From JANLQX01 sp031406385 (GTDB lineage: Bacteria > Actinomycetota > Acidimicrobiia > Acidimicrobiales > JANYDT01): a stretch of 11,331 nt of DNA. The notes under the pieces are model-generated. The model was not told the DNA's origin and did not search any database. It saw nothing but the letters and a program-made list of their open reading frames with translations. Made by a program: the position numbers and the translations under genes. The stretch covers positions 1 through 11,331 of the forward strand of contig JANOHI010000472.1 in assembly GCA_031406385.1 (NCBI GenBank), given 5' to 3'. Below are positions 5,626 to 11,331 of this stretch, in pieces. How positions within the stretch are numbered: position 1 is the first letter of the stretch; each line of letters begins with the position of its first letter.

Positions 5626-6225
5626 TTGCGCACCCTCGGCCTTCGCACGGCCGGGACGTCGCATCCCAGTTGGCGGAATGGCAGGATCAGGTCGTGCGAG
5701 TGCTTCATCACCAACGAAGGGACAGCGAGCGGCGTGCTCCTCGATGACGGGCTGCCCGATGATCCGTTCGTCGTCTTCACCACCTCGGGAACGACGAGCC
5801 GGCCGAAGCTGGTGCGCCACACCCAGGCGTCGATCGCTCGACACGGTAGGAATGCAGCCCGCTCCTTCGGATACACCGAGAGCGACACCGCGAGCGAGGC
5901 GGCAGCGTTCCGGATCGTCGACGGTGAGCTGCAACTGCAGGGCCCAAGCATGTTCGAGGGGTATCTCGCCGAAGGAGGCGACCGAATCGACACCGACCTC
6001 ACCGGGCGGGCATTCGCCGACGGATGGTTTCGCACGGGCGATGCCGCCGACAGGGACGACGACCGTACGTTCACCTACCTTTCGCGACTCGGCGACGCGA
6101 TCCGACTTGATGCCTTCCCCACGACCCCGAGCGCGAACGGCGACAAGATCCAACTCGGTCGCCTCCGAACCGCTGCCGCTGACCTCCTCAACACCCCACC
6201 GAACGAATCGGAGCTTCGACCATGA
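5626..6225 (+). pseudogene. Decayed AMP-dependent acyl-CoA ligase with internal deletions
   Basis: The open frame of about 199 codons is a mosaic of ANL-superfamily (acyl-CoA synthetase) motifs. DPFVVFTTSGTTSRPKLVRH (about 46-65) is the ATP-binding A3 loop. Only about 20 residues later the sequence jumps to LQLQGPSMFEGYL and GWFRTGDAADRDD (A7, with the ribose-binding Asp), then YLSRLGDAIRL (A8), and directly to DAFPTTPSANGDKIQ with the A10 lysine. Intact enzymes have about 480-560 residues. Here most of the N-terminal substrate domain, the A4-A5 block and the C-terminal A8-A10 block are missing, yet the frame stays open. Catalysis is not expected. TTG 5626 is an arbitrary start; no SD is evident. 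The final TGA overlaps the ATG of the LLM gene (ATGA), a relic of translational coupling and a hint of a former operon. Confidence 0.75.
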
Positions 6226-7304
6226 CCATGCAACTCGGCGTCTGCCTGGCCAGCCAGATCACCGACATCGACTACGCCGTGCTCGCCGAGGAGCTCGGCT
6301 TCGACGATCTCTGGTTTGCCGACAGCCAGATGATCTGGTCCGACGTATACGCCACGATGGCGCTCGCCGCCGCTCGCACATCGCGGATACGGATCGGGAC
6401 CGGGGTCGCCGTGGCCGGAACACGCACAGCTCCGGTCACGGCCGCGGCGCACGCAACGATCAACGCCATCGCTCCGGGGCGGGTGTTCTGCGGCATTGGG
6501 ACAGGCAACACCGCCATGCGGGTGATGGGCCATCGCCCGATGCCGATTGCCGAGTTCGAGGCGTACATCGAATCGCTTCGGCCGCTCCTCAATGGTGAGG
6601 AAGCTCCGCTCACGTGGCGCGGGCGGACCGCCCCGGTTCGACACCTCATGCCCGAACACGGCTTCGTCGACTTCACGCATCGAATCCCGCTCTACATCTC
6701 GGGCTTCGGCCCTCGGGCTATGGCGCTTGCGGCTACCCACGGCGACGGACTGGTCATGTCGGTCCCACCCCATCCCTCGGCGGTGGAGCGCGTCTGGGGT
6801 CGGCTTTCTGCCGCGGCGGCGACGGTCAGCCGCACGATCACCCCCGAGAACTACTTCACCTGCACACTTACGACCGTCTTCGTCCTCGATGATGGCGAGT
6901 CGGTCGACAGCGATCGGGTCCGAGCCGGCGTCGGCGCGTTCGCGATCGCCGGGCTGCACTACAGCTACGAGCAGTGGCGCGAGGCCGGGTCGCCGGACAC
7001 GCCGGGGCGCTTCAGCTTCTGGGACGACTACGTGGCCATGCTCGCCGATGTCGACCCGTCAAGGGTCCACCTCCGCGTGCACCAGGGTCACAACTGCTGG
7101 GTACTCCCCGAAGAGGAGCGATTCATCACCAAGGAGCTCATCGAGGCCACCTGCCTGGTCGGAACAGCGGAGCAGATCGCCGATCGTCTGCGCGCGTTGG
7201 AAACCGCCGGCCTCACGCAGCTCATGGTGCTCCCTCCGCTGGACGTGAAGGAGCAGGTGCTGACCGACATCGCCACCAAGGTCATGCCGCGGCTGCGCGA
7301 CTAG
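6222..7304 (+). CDS. LLM-class flavin/F420-dependent oxidoreductase
   Basis: The 360-residue protein of the bacterial-luciferase-like TIM-barrel family starts MTMQLGVCLASQITDIDYAV with the typical first strand, followed by AEELGFDDLWFADSQMIWSDVY (about 23-44), RIRIGTGVAVAGTRTAPVTA (about 56-75) and INAIAPGRVFCGIGTGN (about 81-97), all standard elements that line the isoalloxazine pocket. PLYISGFGPRAMALAATHGDGLV (about 158-180) is the phosphate-binding region, and CLVGTAEQIADRLRALETAGL lies near the C-terminus. Members use reduced FMN with O2, or F420, to oxidise or reduce organic substrates. Which cofactor is used is not decidable here. CGGAG (6209-6213) lies 8 nt before ATG 6222, which overlaps the stop of the ligase remnant. 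The SnoaL-like gene follows after 10 bp. A role in a catabolic pathway is inferred. Confidence 0.9.
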   Translation: MTMQLGVCLASQITDIDYAVLAEELGFDDLWFADSQMIWSDVYATMALAAARTSRIRIGTGVAVAGTRTAPVTAAAHATINAIAPGRVFCGIGTGNTAMRVMGHRPMPIAEFEAYIESLRPLLNGEEAPLTWRGRTAPVRHLMPEHGFVDFTHRIPLYISGFGPRAMALAATHGDGLVMSVPPHPSAVERVWGRLSAAAATVSRTITPENYFTCTLTTVFVLDDGESVDSDRVRAGVGAFAIAGLHYSYEQWREAGSPDTPGRFSFWDDYVAMLADVDPSRVHLRVHQGHNCWVLPEEERFITKELIEATCLVGTAEQIADRLRALETAGLTQLMVLPPLDVKEQVLTDIATKVMPRLRD

Positions 7305-7307
7305 TCT
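7302..7307 (+). promoter_or_regulatory. Possible -10 box overlapping the LLM stop codon
   Basis: TAGTCT includes the TAG stop of the LLM gene and stands 7 nt before the GTG start of the SnoaL-like gene, which has no SD. It could give a separate leaderless transcript. Read-through from the LLM gene is the simple alternative. Confidence 0.25.
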
Positions 7308-7314
7308 CCGGCCC

Positions 7315-7797
7315 GTGACTGATCTCGCCACCCGCGCCACCATCGAGAACTCGCTTCGCAACTACTGCCGGGGCATCGACCGTCTCCACGCACCGTCCGT
7401 CGCCTCTGCGTTCCACCCGGGGGCAATCCTCGTCGACTACGGGCCCCAACCCATGGCGATCGAAGCCTTCGTCGAGTACGCGCTCCCCTCGCTGCGCAAG
7501 AAGTTCGTCGCCACCCAGCATCGGATCAGCAACACCATCGTCGAGCAGAACGGCGACACGGCGCTGGTGGAGACCTACGTGCACGCCACTCACGTGGAGG
7601 AGTCCGCCGATGGCCGACGCCTGCACACGTTCGTCGGTCGCTATATCGACCGGTTCGAATCGCGTGACGGGGCGTGGAAGATCGCTCACCGCACCCTTCG
7701 CAACGACTGGTCCACCGCCGAGCCGATGGCCCCGCCGATGTCCGGCACGTATGTGCCGAGCGGCCGAGGCGAGTCGCCCGACCCGATCTGGGGCTGA
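7315..7797 (+). CDS. SnoaL/NTF2-fold protein
   Basis: The 160-residue protein has the SnoaL_4-type layout: helix IENSLRNYCRGIDRLHAPSV (10-29) with AFHPGAILVDYG, a second helix around FVEYALPSLRKKF, then TQHRISNTIVEQNGDTALVE and HTFVGRYIDRFESRDGAWKI strands that build the cone-shaped barrel. The conserved Asp41, His69 and Arg109 region would line the pocket. Such proteins act as isomerases, dehydratases or cyclases, or as small subunits; ring-hydroxylating dioxygenase beta subunits share the fold, though this sequence looks closer to stand-alone SnoaL_4 members. GTG 7315 has no SD. It is probably co-transcribed with the LLM gene 10 bp upstream, and converges with the Rieske oxygenase (14 bp between stops). 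The substrate is unknown. Confidence 0.85.
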   Translation: MTDLATRATIENSLRNYCRGIDRLHAPSVASAFHPGAILVDYGPQPMAIEAFVEYALPSLRKKFVATQHRISNTIVEQNGDTALVETYVHATHVEESADGRRLHTFVGRYIDRFESRDGAWKIAHRTLRNDWSTAEPMAPPMSGTYVPSGRGESPDPIWG

Positions 7798-7811
7798 CGC
7801 ATTCCGGGGAC

Positions 7812-9221
7812 TCAGTCCGCCGGTTCGTATCCGCCCGCAGCGAAGTAGTCGCGGACGCGCTGCTGGAGGTGGCGAGCACGCACCTCCTGGTAGTTCCCGA
7901 GAGTCTGGGCGCGCTTGCGGCTGGCCCGGAAACCGCGGGTCTGGGCGGCCATATTCGCGGTGTCTTCGTCGTAGACCCGACCAAGACCGCCGAGGCCCTT
8001 GGCCGTGGTGTAGCTGTCGTCGACGTCGAGTTCGATCACCGAGGGCGGAGGTGGCGTGTCACCGTCGAGCGGACGGGGCCGCATCATCAGCAGGTCGAAA
8101 TAGCTGGAGTCAATGGAAGTTGGATCGGGACGGAACCGGTAGACCATCCCCAGCGAGAGCCCCGGGAAGAAGAAGGCGTTCGGAAAGGCGAAGTATTCGA
8201 TCGAGTCGAGGGTGATCGACTCGCTCACATGACTGAAGTCGCGCCCATACTTCGCGCTCATGTCACCCCGCACCAGGGTGGCGTAGAAATCGCGAGCGCG
8301 CATACCTTCCGGGAGCACAAGGGGATCCATGCCGTGGCGAAGGTTGCGGGTGAGATGGGCGAGGATCTGCTGCTCGGTTCGCGGAACGGGGCGTTGCGGA
8401 CTGTCGAGACCGGTGGTGTGAACGAAGCGACTGATGTTCGGCGCGAACACGTCGTATTGCGTGGTGACCTCGTCACCGAGCTTGCCGCTCGCGTGGGTTT
8501 CGCGCACATGGTACGCCTCGAGGAACGCTTCGGCCGCGGCCTTCCAGTTGCACGGAAGGCGCTTGCGCACATGCGTCTCGATATAGCGGTCACCGATGTC
8601 GAACTCGGCGAAGTGCGATGGCAGCACGCCGAGGTACTCCGACAGCGGCGCGGCCTGCGGATCGAAGTTCACCCACACGAACCCGGCGAACACGTCGACC
8701 GGCAACTGTGGCAGGCGGTGCGACTCATCGCTCACGTGCGGGAAGTCCCAGCGGTCCGGGATCTCGACCAGCTCGCCATCGAGCGACCACGTCCAGCCAT
8801 GAAACGGACAGCGAAGCTGGTTGGCGAAACCACACGTGCCGGGGCTGCGCAGCTGCGTGCCGCGGTGCATGCAGGCGTTGTAATACGCCTTGATCGTGCC
8901 GTCGGTGGTGCGCACAATCAGCGCCGAATGCGGCCCGACGTCGTAGACGTAGTAGTCGCCCGACTCCGGGATGTGGTCGACGTGGCACGCCCACTGCCAC
9001 GTCTTGGACCACATGTGGTCGAACTCCGCAGCGGCGTAGTCCGTCGAGGTGTAGTTCGTGAACGGGATGTCGGCGTCACCCAGGAACGCCGGGGACTGCT
9101 CGAGGAGCGGCCACGGTGGTGGCGTGGGGTCGGCGAGCAGTTGTTCGTGGAGCGACGGCCCCGGGGCACGCGCGGTTCCCGGAGCGACGGGGGCGGCAGA
9201 GGCGTCACGCACATCGGTCAT
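7812..9221 (-). CDS. Rieske non-haem iron oxygenase, alpha subunit
   Basis: The 469-residue protein is of the aromatic-ring-hydroxylating oxygenase type. The Rieske [2Fe-2S] site is complete: CMHRG (Cys117, His119) and CPFHGWTW (Cys138, His141). The mononuclear iron site follows: NWKAAAEAFLEAYHVRETH, with His238 and His243 as ligands and Glu235 at the position of the bridging acid that is Asp in naphthalene dioxygenase; the third ligand is probably one of Asp366/371/376. It hydroxylates or demethylates an aromatic, terpenoid or similar ring using O2 and electrons from a ferredoxin. No beta subunit is adjacent, so it may be an alpha-only oligomer. The N-terminal 40 residues are Ala/Pro-rich and nonconserved. 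ATG 9221 has no well-placed SD; TAGCTT (9233-9228) lies 6 nt upstream. The ferredoxin at 10165-10533 is a likely partner. Confidence 0.93.
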   Translation of the reverse strand: MTDVRDASAAPVAPGTARAPGPSLHEQLLADPTPPPWPLLEQSPAFLGDADIPFTNYTSTDYAAAEFDHMWSKTWQWACHVDHIPESGDYYVYDVGPHSALIVRTTDGTIKAYYNACMHRGTQLRSPGTCGFANQLRCPFHGWTWSLDGELVEIPDRWDFPHVSDESHRLPQLPVDVFAGFVWVNFDPQAAPLSEYLGVLPSHFAEFDIGDRYIETHVRKRLPCNWKAAAEAFLEAYHVRETHASGKLGDEVTTQYDVFAPNISRFVHTTGLDSPQRPVPRTEQQILAHLTRNLRHGMDPLVLPEGMRARDFYATLVRGDMSAKYGRDFSHVSESITLDSIEYFAFPNAFFFPGLSLGMVYRFRPDPTSIDSSYFDLLMMRPRPLDGDTPPPPSVIELDVDDSYTTAKGLGGLGRVYDEDTANMAAQTRGFRASRKRAQTLGNYQEVRARHLQQRVRDYFAAGGYEPAD

Positions 9222-9227
9222 GCCATG

Positions 9228-9233
9228 AAGCTA
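9228..9233 (-). promoter_or_regulatory. Candidate -10 box of the Rieske oxygenase gene
   Basis: TAGCTT on the minus strand would start transcription at about 9221, the A of the ATG. The 59-bp divergent gap also has an imperfect inverted repeat, TCGACTGG (9239-9246) and CCAGATCGA (9254-9262), a possible but weak operator. Confidence 0.35.
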
Positions 9234-9280
9234 GGTCCTCGACTGGAGATCGGCCAGATCGATGCACGAGACTGCGCACC

Positions 9281-10141
9281 ATGGATCCAACGAATCGACG
9301 GACCGCCCGTGATCTCGGCCCGTCGGATCTCGTGTGGGACCACTTCAGCCGGCCCCGCGTCGACGACACCGTCGCCAAAGTGCACGCCGCAGCAGCAGCC
9401 GGATACGCGGCCATCGGCCTCTACCTCGGCGGGTGGGCAGCGTTGCGCGAGCAGCCGGCGGAGCTCGAGCGGGTGGACGAGGCGCTCGAGGCGACCGGGC
9501 TCGTCGTGGCGAACATCGAGACGCTGCGCGGTTGGGCGGTGCCCGGCGAGGACGAGGCGTGCCGGCGCCAGGAGGCGCTGGCCTACGACATGGCCGCGCA
9601 CTGGGGCTGTCGATATGTGCAGGTGATCGGAGACGCGGCCGGCCCACTCGACCGGGCAGCCGAGGGATTCGGTGACCTCTGTGATCGTGCGGCCGATCAT
9701 GGCCTTCTCGTCGGACTCGAATGGGTGCCGAAGATGACCAACATCGGCGACGCCACAACTGCGCTTCGAGTCGTGACCGACGCGGACCGCGCCAACGGAG
9801 GATTCTGCGTCGACTCGTGGCATTTCACGCGGTCGACGAACGATCTCGACGATCTCCGCAGCCTTCCGGGCGACAAGGTCTTCGCCACGCAGTGGAACGA
9901 CGGCACGATCGCGCCGCAGCACCCCGACTATCTGCAGGACTGTCTCACCAATCGTGTCCCGCCGGGCGAGGGCGAGTTCGCTCTCGTGGACATCGTCCGG
10001 ATCCTCGATTCGATCGGGTCGGTCGCGCCGATAGGCGTGGAGGTGTGTTCTGCGGAGCTGTGGGCGGGTCCGGTTGACCACGCCGCACGAGTGAGCGCCG
10101 ACGCCATGCGGCGTGTGCTCGCCCTCGCCCGCGAACCCTGA
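9281..10141 (+). CDS. Sugar-phosphate isomerase/epimerase-like TIM-barrel protein
   Basis: The 286-residue protein is from the xylose-isomerase-like/AP-endonuclease-2 superfamily. Metal-ligand motifs are in the expected order: VGLEWVPKMTNIG (Glu147), GFCVDSWHFTRS (Asp178, His181), ATQWNDG (about 202-208), the RVPPGEGEFAL loop (225-235) seen in IolE/Hyi-like proteins, and IGVEVCSAEL (Glu254). These proteins bind a divalent metal and isomerise, epimerise or dehydrate sugars, inositols or similar polyols. The substrate here is unknown. ATG 9281 was chosen because family similarity begins with DLVWDHF soon after; the frame extends upstream to 9116 but that part is antisense to the Rieske gene. 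No SD is evident. It is divergent from the Rieske oxygenase and converges with the ferredoxin. Confidence 0.85.
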   Translation: MDPTNRRTARDLGPSDLVWDHFSRPRVDDTVAKVHAAAAAGYAAIGLYLGGWAALREQPAELERVDEALEATGLVVANIETLRGWAVPGEDEACRRQEALAYDMAAHWGCRYVQVIGDAAGPLDRAAEGFGDLCDRAADHGLLVGLEWVPKMTNIGDATTALRVVTDADRANGGFCVDSWHFTRSTNDLDDLRSLPGDKVFATQWNDGTIAPQHPDYLQDCLTNRVPPGEGEFALVDIVRILDSIGSVAPIGVEVCSAELWAGPVDHAARVSADAMRRVLALAREP

Positions 10142-10175
10142 TCGAGGGTCGCTCGTTCTGGGCCTCAGCCCTCGA
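10142..10175. terminator. Weak shared hairpin between convergent genes
   Basis: TCGAGGG (10142-10148) and CCCTCGA (10169-10175) form a 7-bp inverted repeat with a 20-nt loop straddling the two convergent stop codons. There is no T run on either side, so any terminator role is tentative. Confidence 0.25.
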
Positions 10176-10533
10176 GCTTCACCGACGCCGTGCCGTCGAC
10201 TTCGATCACCGGGAAGCAGGTGATCGGCGTCGACGCCGGCGGCCCCTGGTGGGCACCGGTACGCACGTCGAACTGCGCCCCGTGCAGCGGACAGGTGAGG
10301 AGAGCTCCACGGAGGCGCCCTTCGGAGAGCTTGGCATCACGGTGTGAACAGTTGTCCTCCACCGCGTGAAGCTCTCCGGCCACCCGGCACACCACCACAC
10401 CGTGCTCGCCGAGCTCTGGGAACACCCGAAGCTGCCCGTCGCGAAGATCGCTCAGATTGCCCAGTTCGCTGCGGTGCTCAGACATCACGACGAGCGTACG
10501 CGTGCACACACCGAACCGGAACTGATCGTGCAC
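10165..10533 (-). CDS. Rieske [2Fe-2S] ferredoxin
   Basis: A small soluble Rieske protein with both cluster motifs: NCSHRDAKLSEG (Cys62, His64) and TCPLHGAQFDVRTG (Cys81, His84), in the layout of BphF-like ferredoxins that carry electrons from a reductase to a ring-hydroxylating oxygenase. The start is uncertain. GTG 10533 has an excellent SD (GGAGGAG, 10545-10539, 5 nt away) and gives 122 residues. ATG 10485 gives 106 residues, closer to family length and beginning MSEHRSELGNL, but has no SD and would need leaderless initiation from TACGCT (10498-10493). The stop of the secreted-protein gene at 10549 is only 15 nt before GTG 10533, so the two are probably one transcript. Pairing with the Rieske oxygenase about 1 kb away is inferred. 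Confidence 0.9.
   Translation of the reverse strand: MHDQFRFGVCTRTLVVMSEHRSELGNLSDLRDGQLRVFPELGEHGVVVCRVAGELHAVEDNCSHRDAKLSEGRLRGALLTCPLHGAQFDVRTGAHQGPPASTPITCFPVIEVDGTASVKLEG
10493..10498 (-). promoter_or_regulatory. Possible internal -10 box before the alternative ferredoxin start
   Basis: TACGCT lies 7 nt before ATG 10485 on the minus strand. If used, it would give a leaderless mRNA for the 106-residue ferredoxin, independent of the upstream secreted-protein gene. Confidence 0.3.
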
Positions 10534-10548
10534 CCCCGCTCCTCCACT

Positions 10549-11313
10549 TCAGCGGTCGCGGCTGCGATGGACGGGGTCATCGGTCAACGGCATCGTCACG
10601 AAGAGCTGGTACCCGCGGGTGGGGCAGCCGCCGTCGAGTGATTCGGCCCGGACGAATCGGCCGTTCCCCCAGGTGAACGCGTCATACCCCGTCCACCGCT
10701 CAGAGGGCCGAAAGACACTCGACTCATCGAAGCGGCCGGGTCCCGTCGTCGTGGTGCTCTGGACACACATCTCGTCCTCGCCACGCCGGTCGACGTTCAC
10801 GAACCTGAACTTCCGTCGCAGCGTGTCGCTGTGCTGATCGAACACGTCGTGTCGCCACTGGACGACGGTGTGCAGAGCTCGGCCCTTCTCGTCGAGGATC
10901 ACGACTTCCTCGCGCAGGCCGTAGCCGCCGTCGGAGTCGAAACTCGACCGTGTCGCAAACAAACTGAGCGTCACGCCGCCGGAAGTCGTCGACACCTCGA
11001 GCAAACGGGAACGACCGAGCTTGCAGCTGCGAGAGCGATGATCCTTGCTGATGATGATCCCCTGAGCGCAGAGCTTCGCGGTAGTGAACGCGTCAGTCTC
11101 GAACAGGTTGATGTTCGCGCGATCATCGTCGGGAGATGGCCTCACCGCAATCGTCGGACTCGGCGGCTGGGCCGCCGAGGCTGCCCATCCCAGTAGTGGA
11201 AGGACGCAGATAAGCAGAGCGGAGAGTGCGATCAGGCACGCCCACTCGAGCCGAGGTCGGGCCTCCCCCCGGCGGACGCCGGAGGAAGGAGTGGTCACCC
11301 GAGTCTGTTTCAC
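10549..11313 (-). CDS. Secreted or membrane-anchored protein of unknown function
   Basis: I do not recognise this 254-residue protein. The N-terminus is basic (1-21) and is followed by a hydrophobic stretch ACLIALSALLICVLPLLGWAAS (about 25-46) and AAQPPSP, consistent with a signal peptide cleaved near residue 48 or an uncleaved anchor; no lipobox is seen. The exported part is beta-rich with an acidic Pro/Asp linker and four cysteines (82, 97, 183, 230) that could form two disulfides. Motifs such as VTLSLFATRSSF and REEVVILDEKGRAL show strand-like alternation. GTG 11313 has GGAAG 4 nt upstream, a short spacing; the frame stays open to the right edge, so a start beyond the window is possible. 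The gene probably shares a transcript with the downstream ferredoxin, but a functional link is not evident. Confidence 0.7.
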   Translation of the reverse strand: MKQTRVTTPSSGVRRGEARPRLEWACLIALSALLICVLPLLGWAASAAQPPSPTIAVRPSPDDDRANINLFETDAFTTAKLCAQGIIISKDHRSRSCKLGRSRLLEVSTTSGGVTLSLFATRSSFDSDGGYGLREEVVILDEKGRALHTVVQWRHDVFDQHSDTLRRKFRFVNVDRRGEDEMCVQSTTTTGPGRFDESSVFRPSERWTGYDAFTWGNGRFVRAESLDGGCPTRGYQLFVTMPLTDDPVHRSRDR

Positions 11314-11331
11314 AGCACTTCCGACGTCGGC

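Noticed and set aside
4711..6153. 480-codon open frame on the minus strand
   Set aside because: It covers rpsT, the helical protein and the ligase remnant on the opposite strand; low-complexity Arg/Gly-rich translation without motifs.
5216..6598. 460-codon plus-strand open frame overlapping the ligase remnant
   Set aside because: Arg/Ser/Pro-rich with no family signal, while the overlapping frames show conserved motifs. Short segments near 5640-5740 might be frame-shifted ligase N-terminus, but I could not support that.
7674..9626. 650-codon open frame on the plus strand
   Set aside because: It is antisense to the Rieske oxygenase, whose motifs are complete, and its translation has no recognisable domain; a typical high-GC mirror frame.

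Overview
The window is high-GC, gene-dense bacterial DNA with many GTG starts and very G/C-rich third codon positions. Several start codons sit only 4-9 nt behind a TANNNT -10 box with no Shine-Dalgarno (SD) sequence, which suggests leaderless transcripts. Divergent lepA and rpsT, an Rv2061-type PPOX-class enzyme, an LLM-class flavin/F420 oxidoreductase and Rieske catabolic genes all point to an actinobacterium. A deep lineage such as Acidimicrobiia is my guess; it is not proven by the sequence. This looks like chromosome. I see no transposase, phage, CRISPR, tRNA or rRNA gene.

Left part (1-2434). A TetR-type regulator enters from the left edge on the minus strand. It is divergent from a membrane-anchored SPFH/band-7 protein. 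Their back-to-back promoters share a perfect 7-5-7 inverted repeat at 770-788 that should be the TetR operator. After the SPFH gene come a strong terminator with competing hairpins and a small direct repeat, then a convergent PPOX-class (probably F420-binding) enzyme.

Middle part (2556-5116). lepA (EF4, minus) and rpsT (S20, plus) diverge. Ahead of lepA is the most unusual structure in the window. The lepA start region is repeated in tandem with an exact 56-bp period, plus an older degenerate copy. Each copy forms a tiny open reading frame whose TGA stop overlaps the next ATG (TGATG). The result is a chain of three coupled mini-ORFs leading into lepA. rpsT ends in a UUCG-loop terminator and is followed by an unrecognised all-helical protein.

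Right part (5608-11313). This is an accessory catabolic-looking region: a decayed acyl-CoA ligase that has kept its adenylation motifs but lost large internal blocks, an LLM-class monooxygenase, a SnoaL/NTF2-fold protein, a Rieske oxygenase alpha subunit, a divergent sugar-phosphate-isomerase-like TIM barrel, a Rieske ferredoxin and a secreted protein of unknown function. The Rieske oxygenase and ferredoxin plausibly form an electron-transfer pair. No reductase or classical beta subunit is present, and the substrate cannot be named from sequence.
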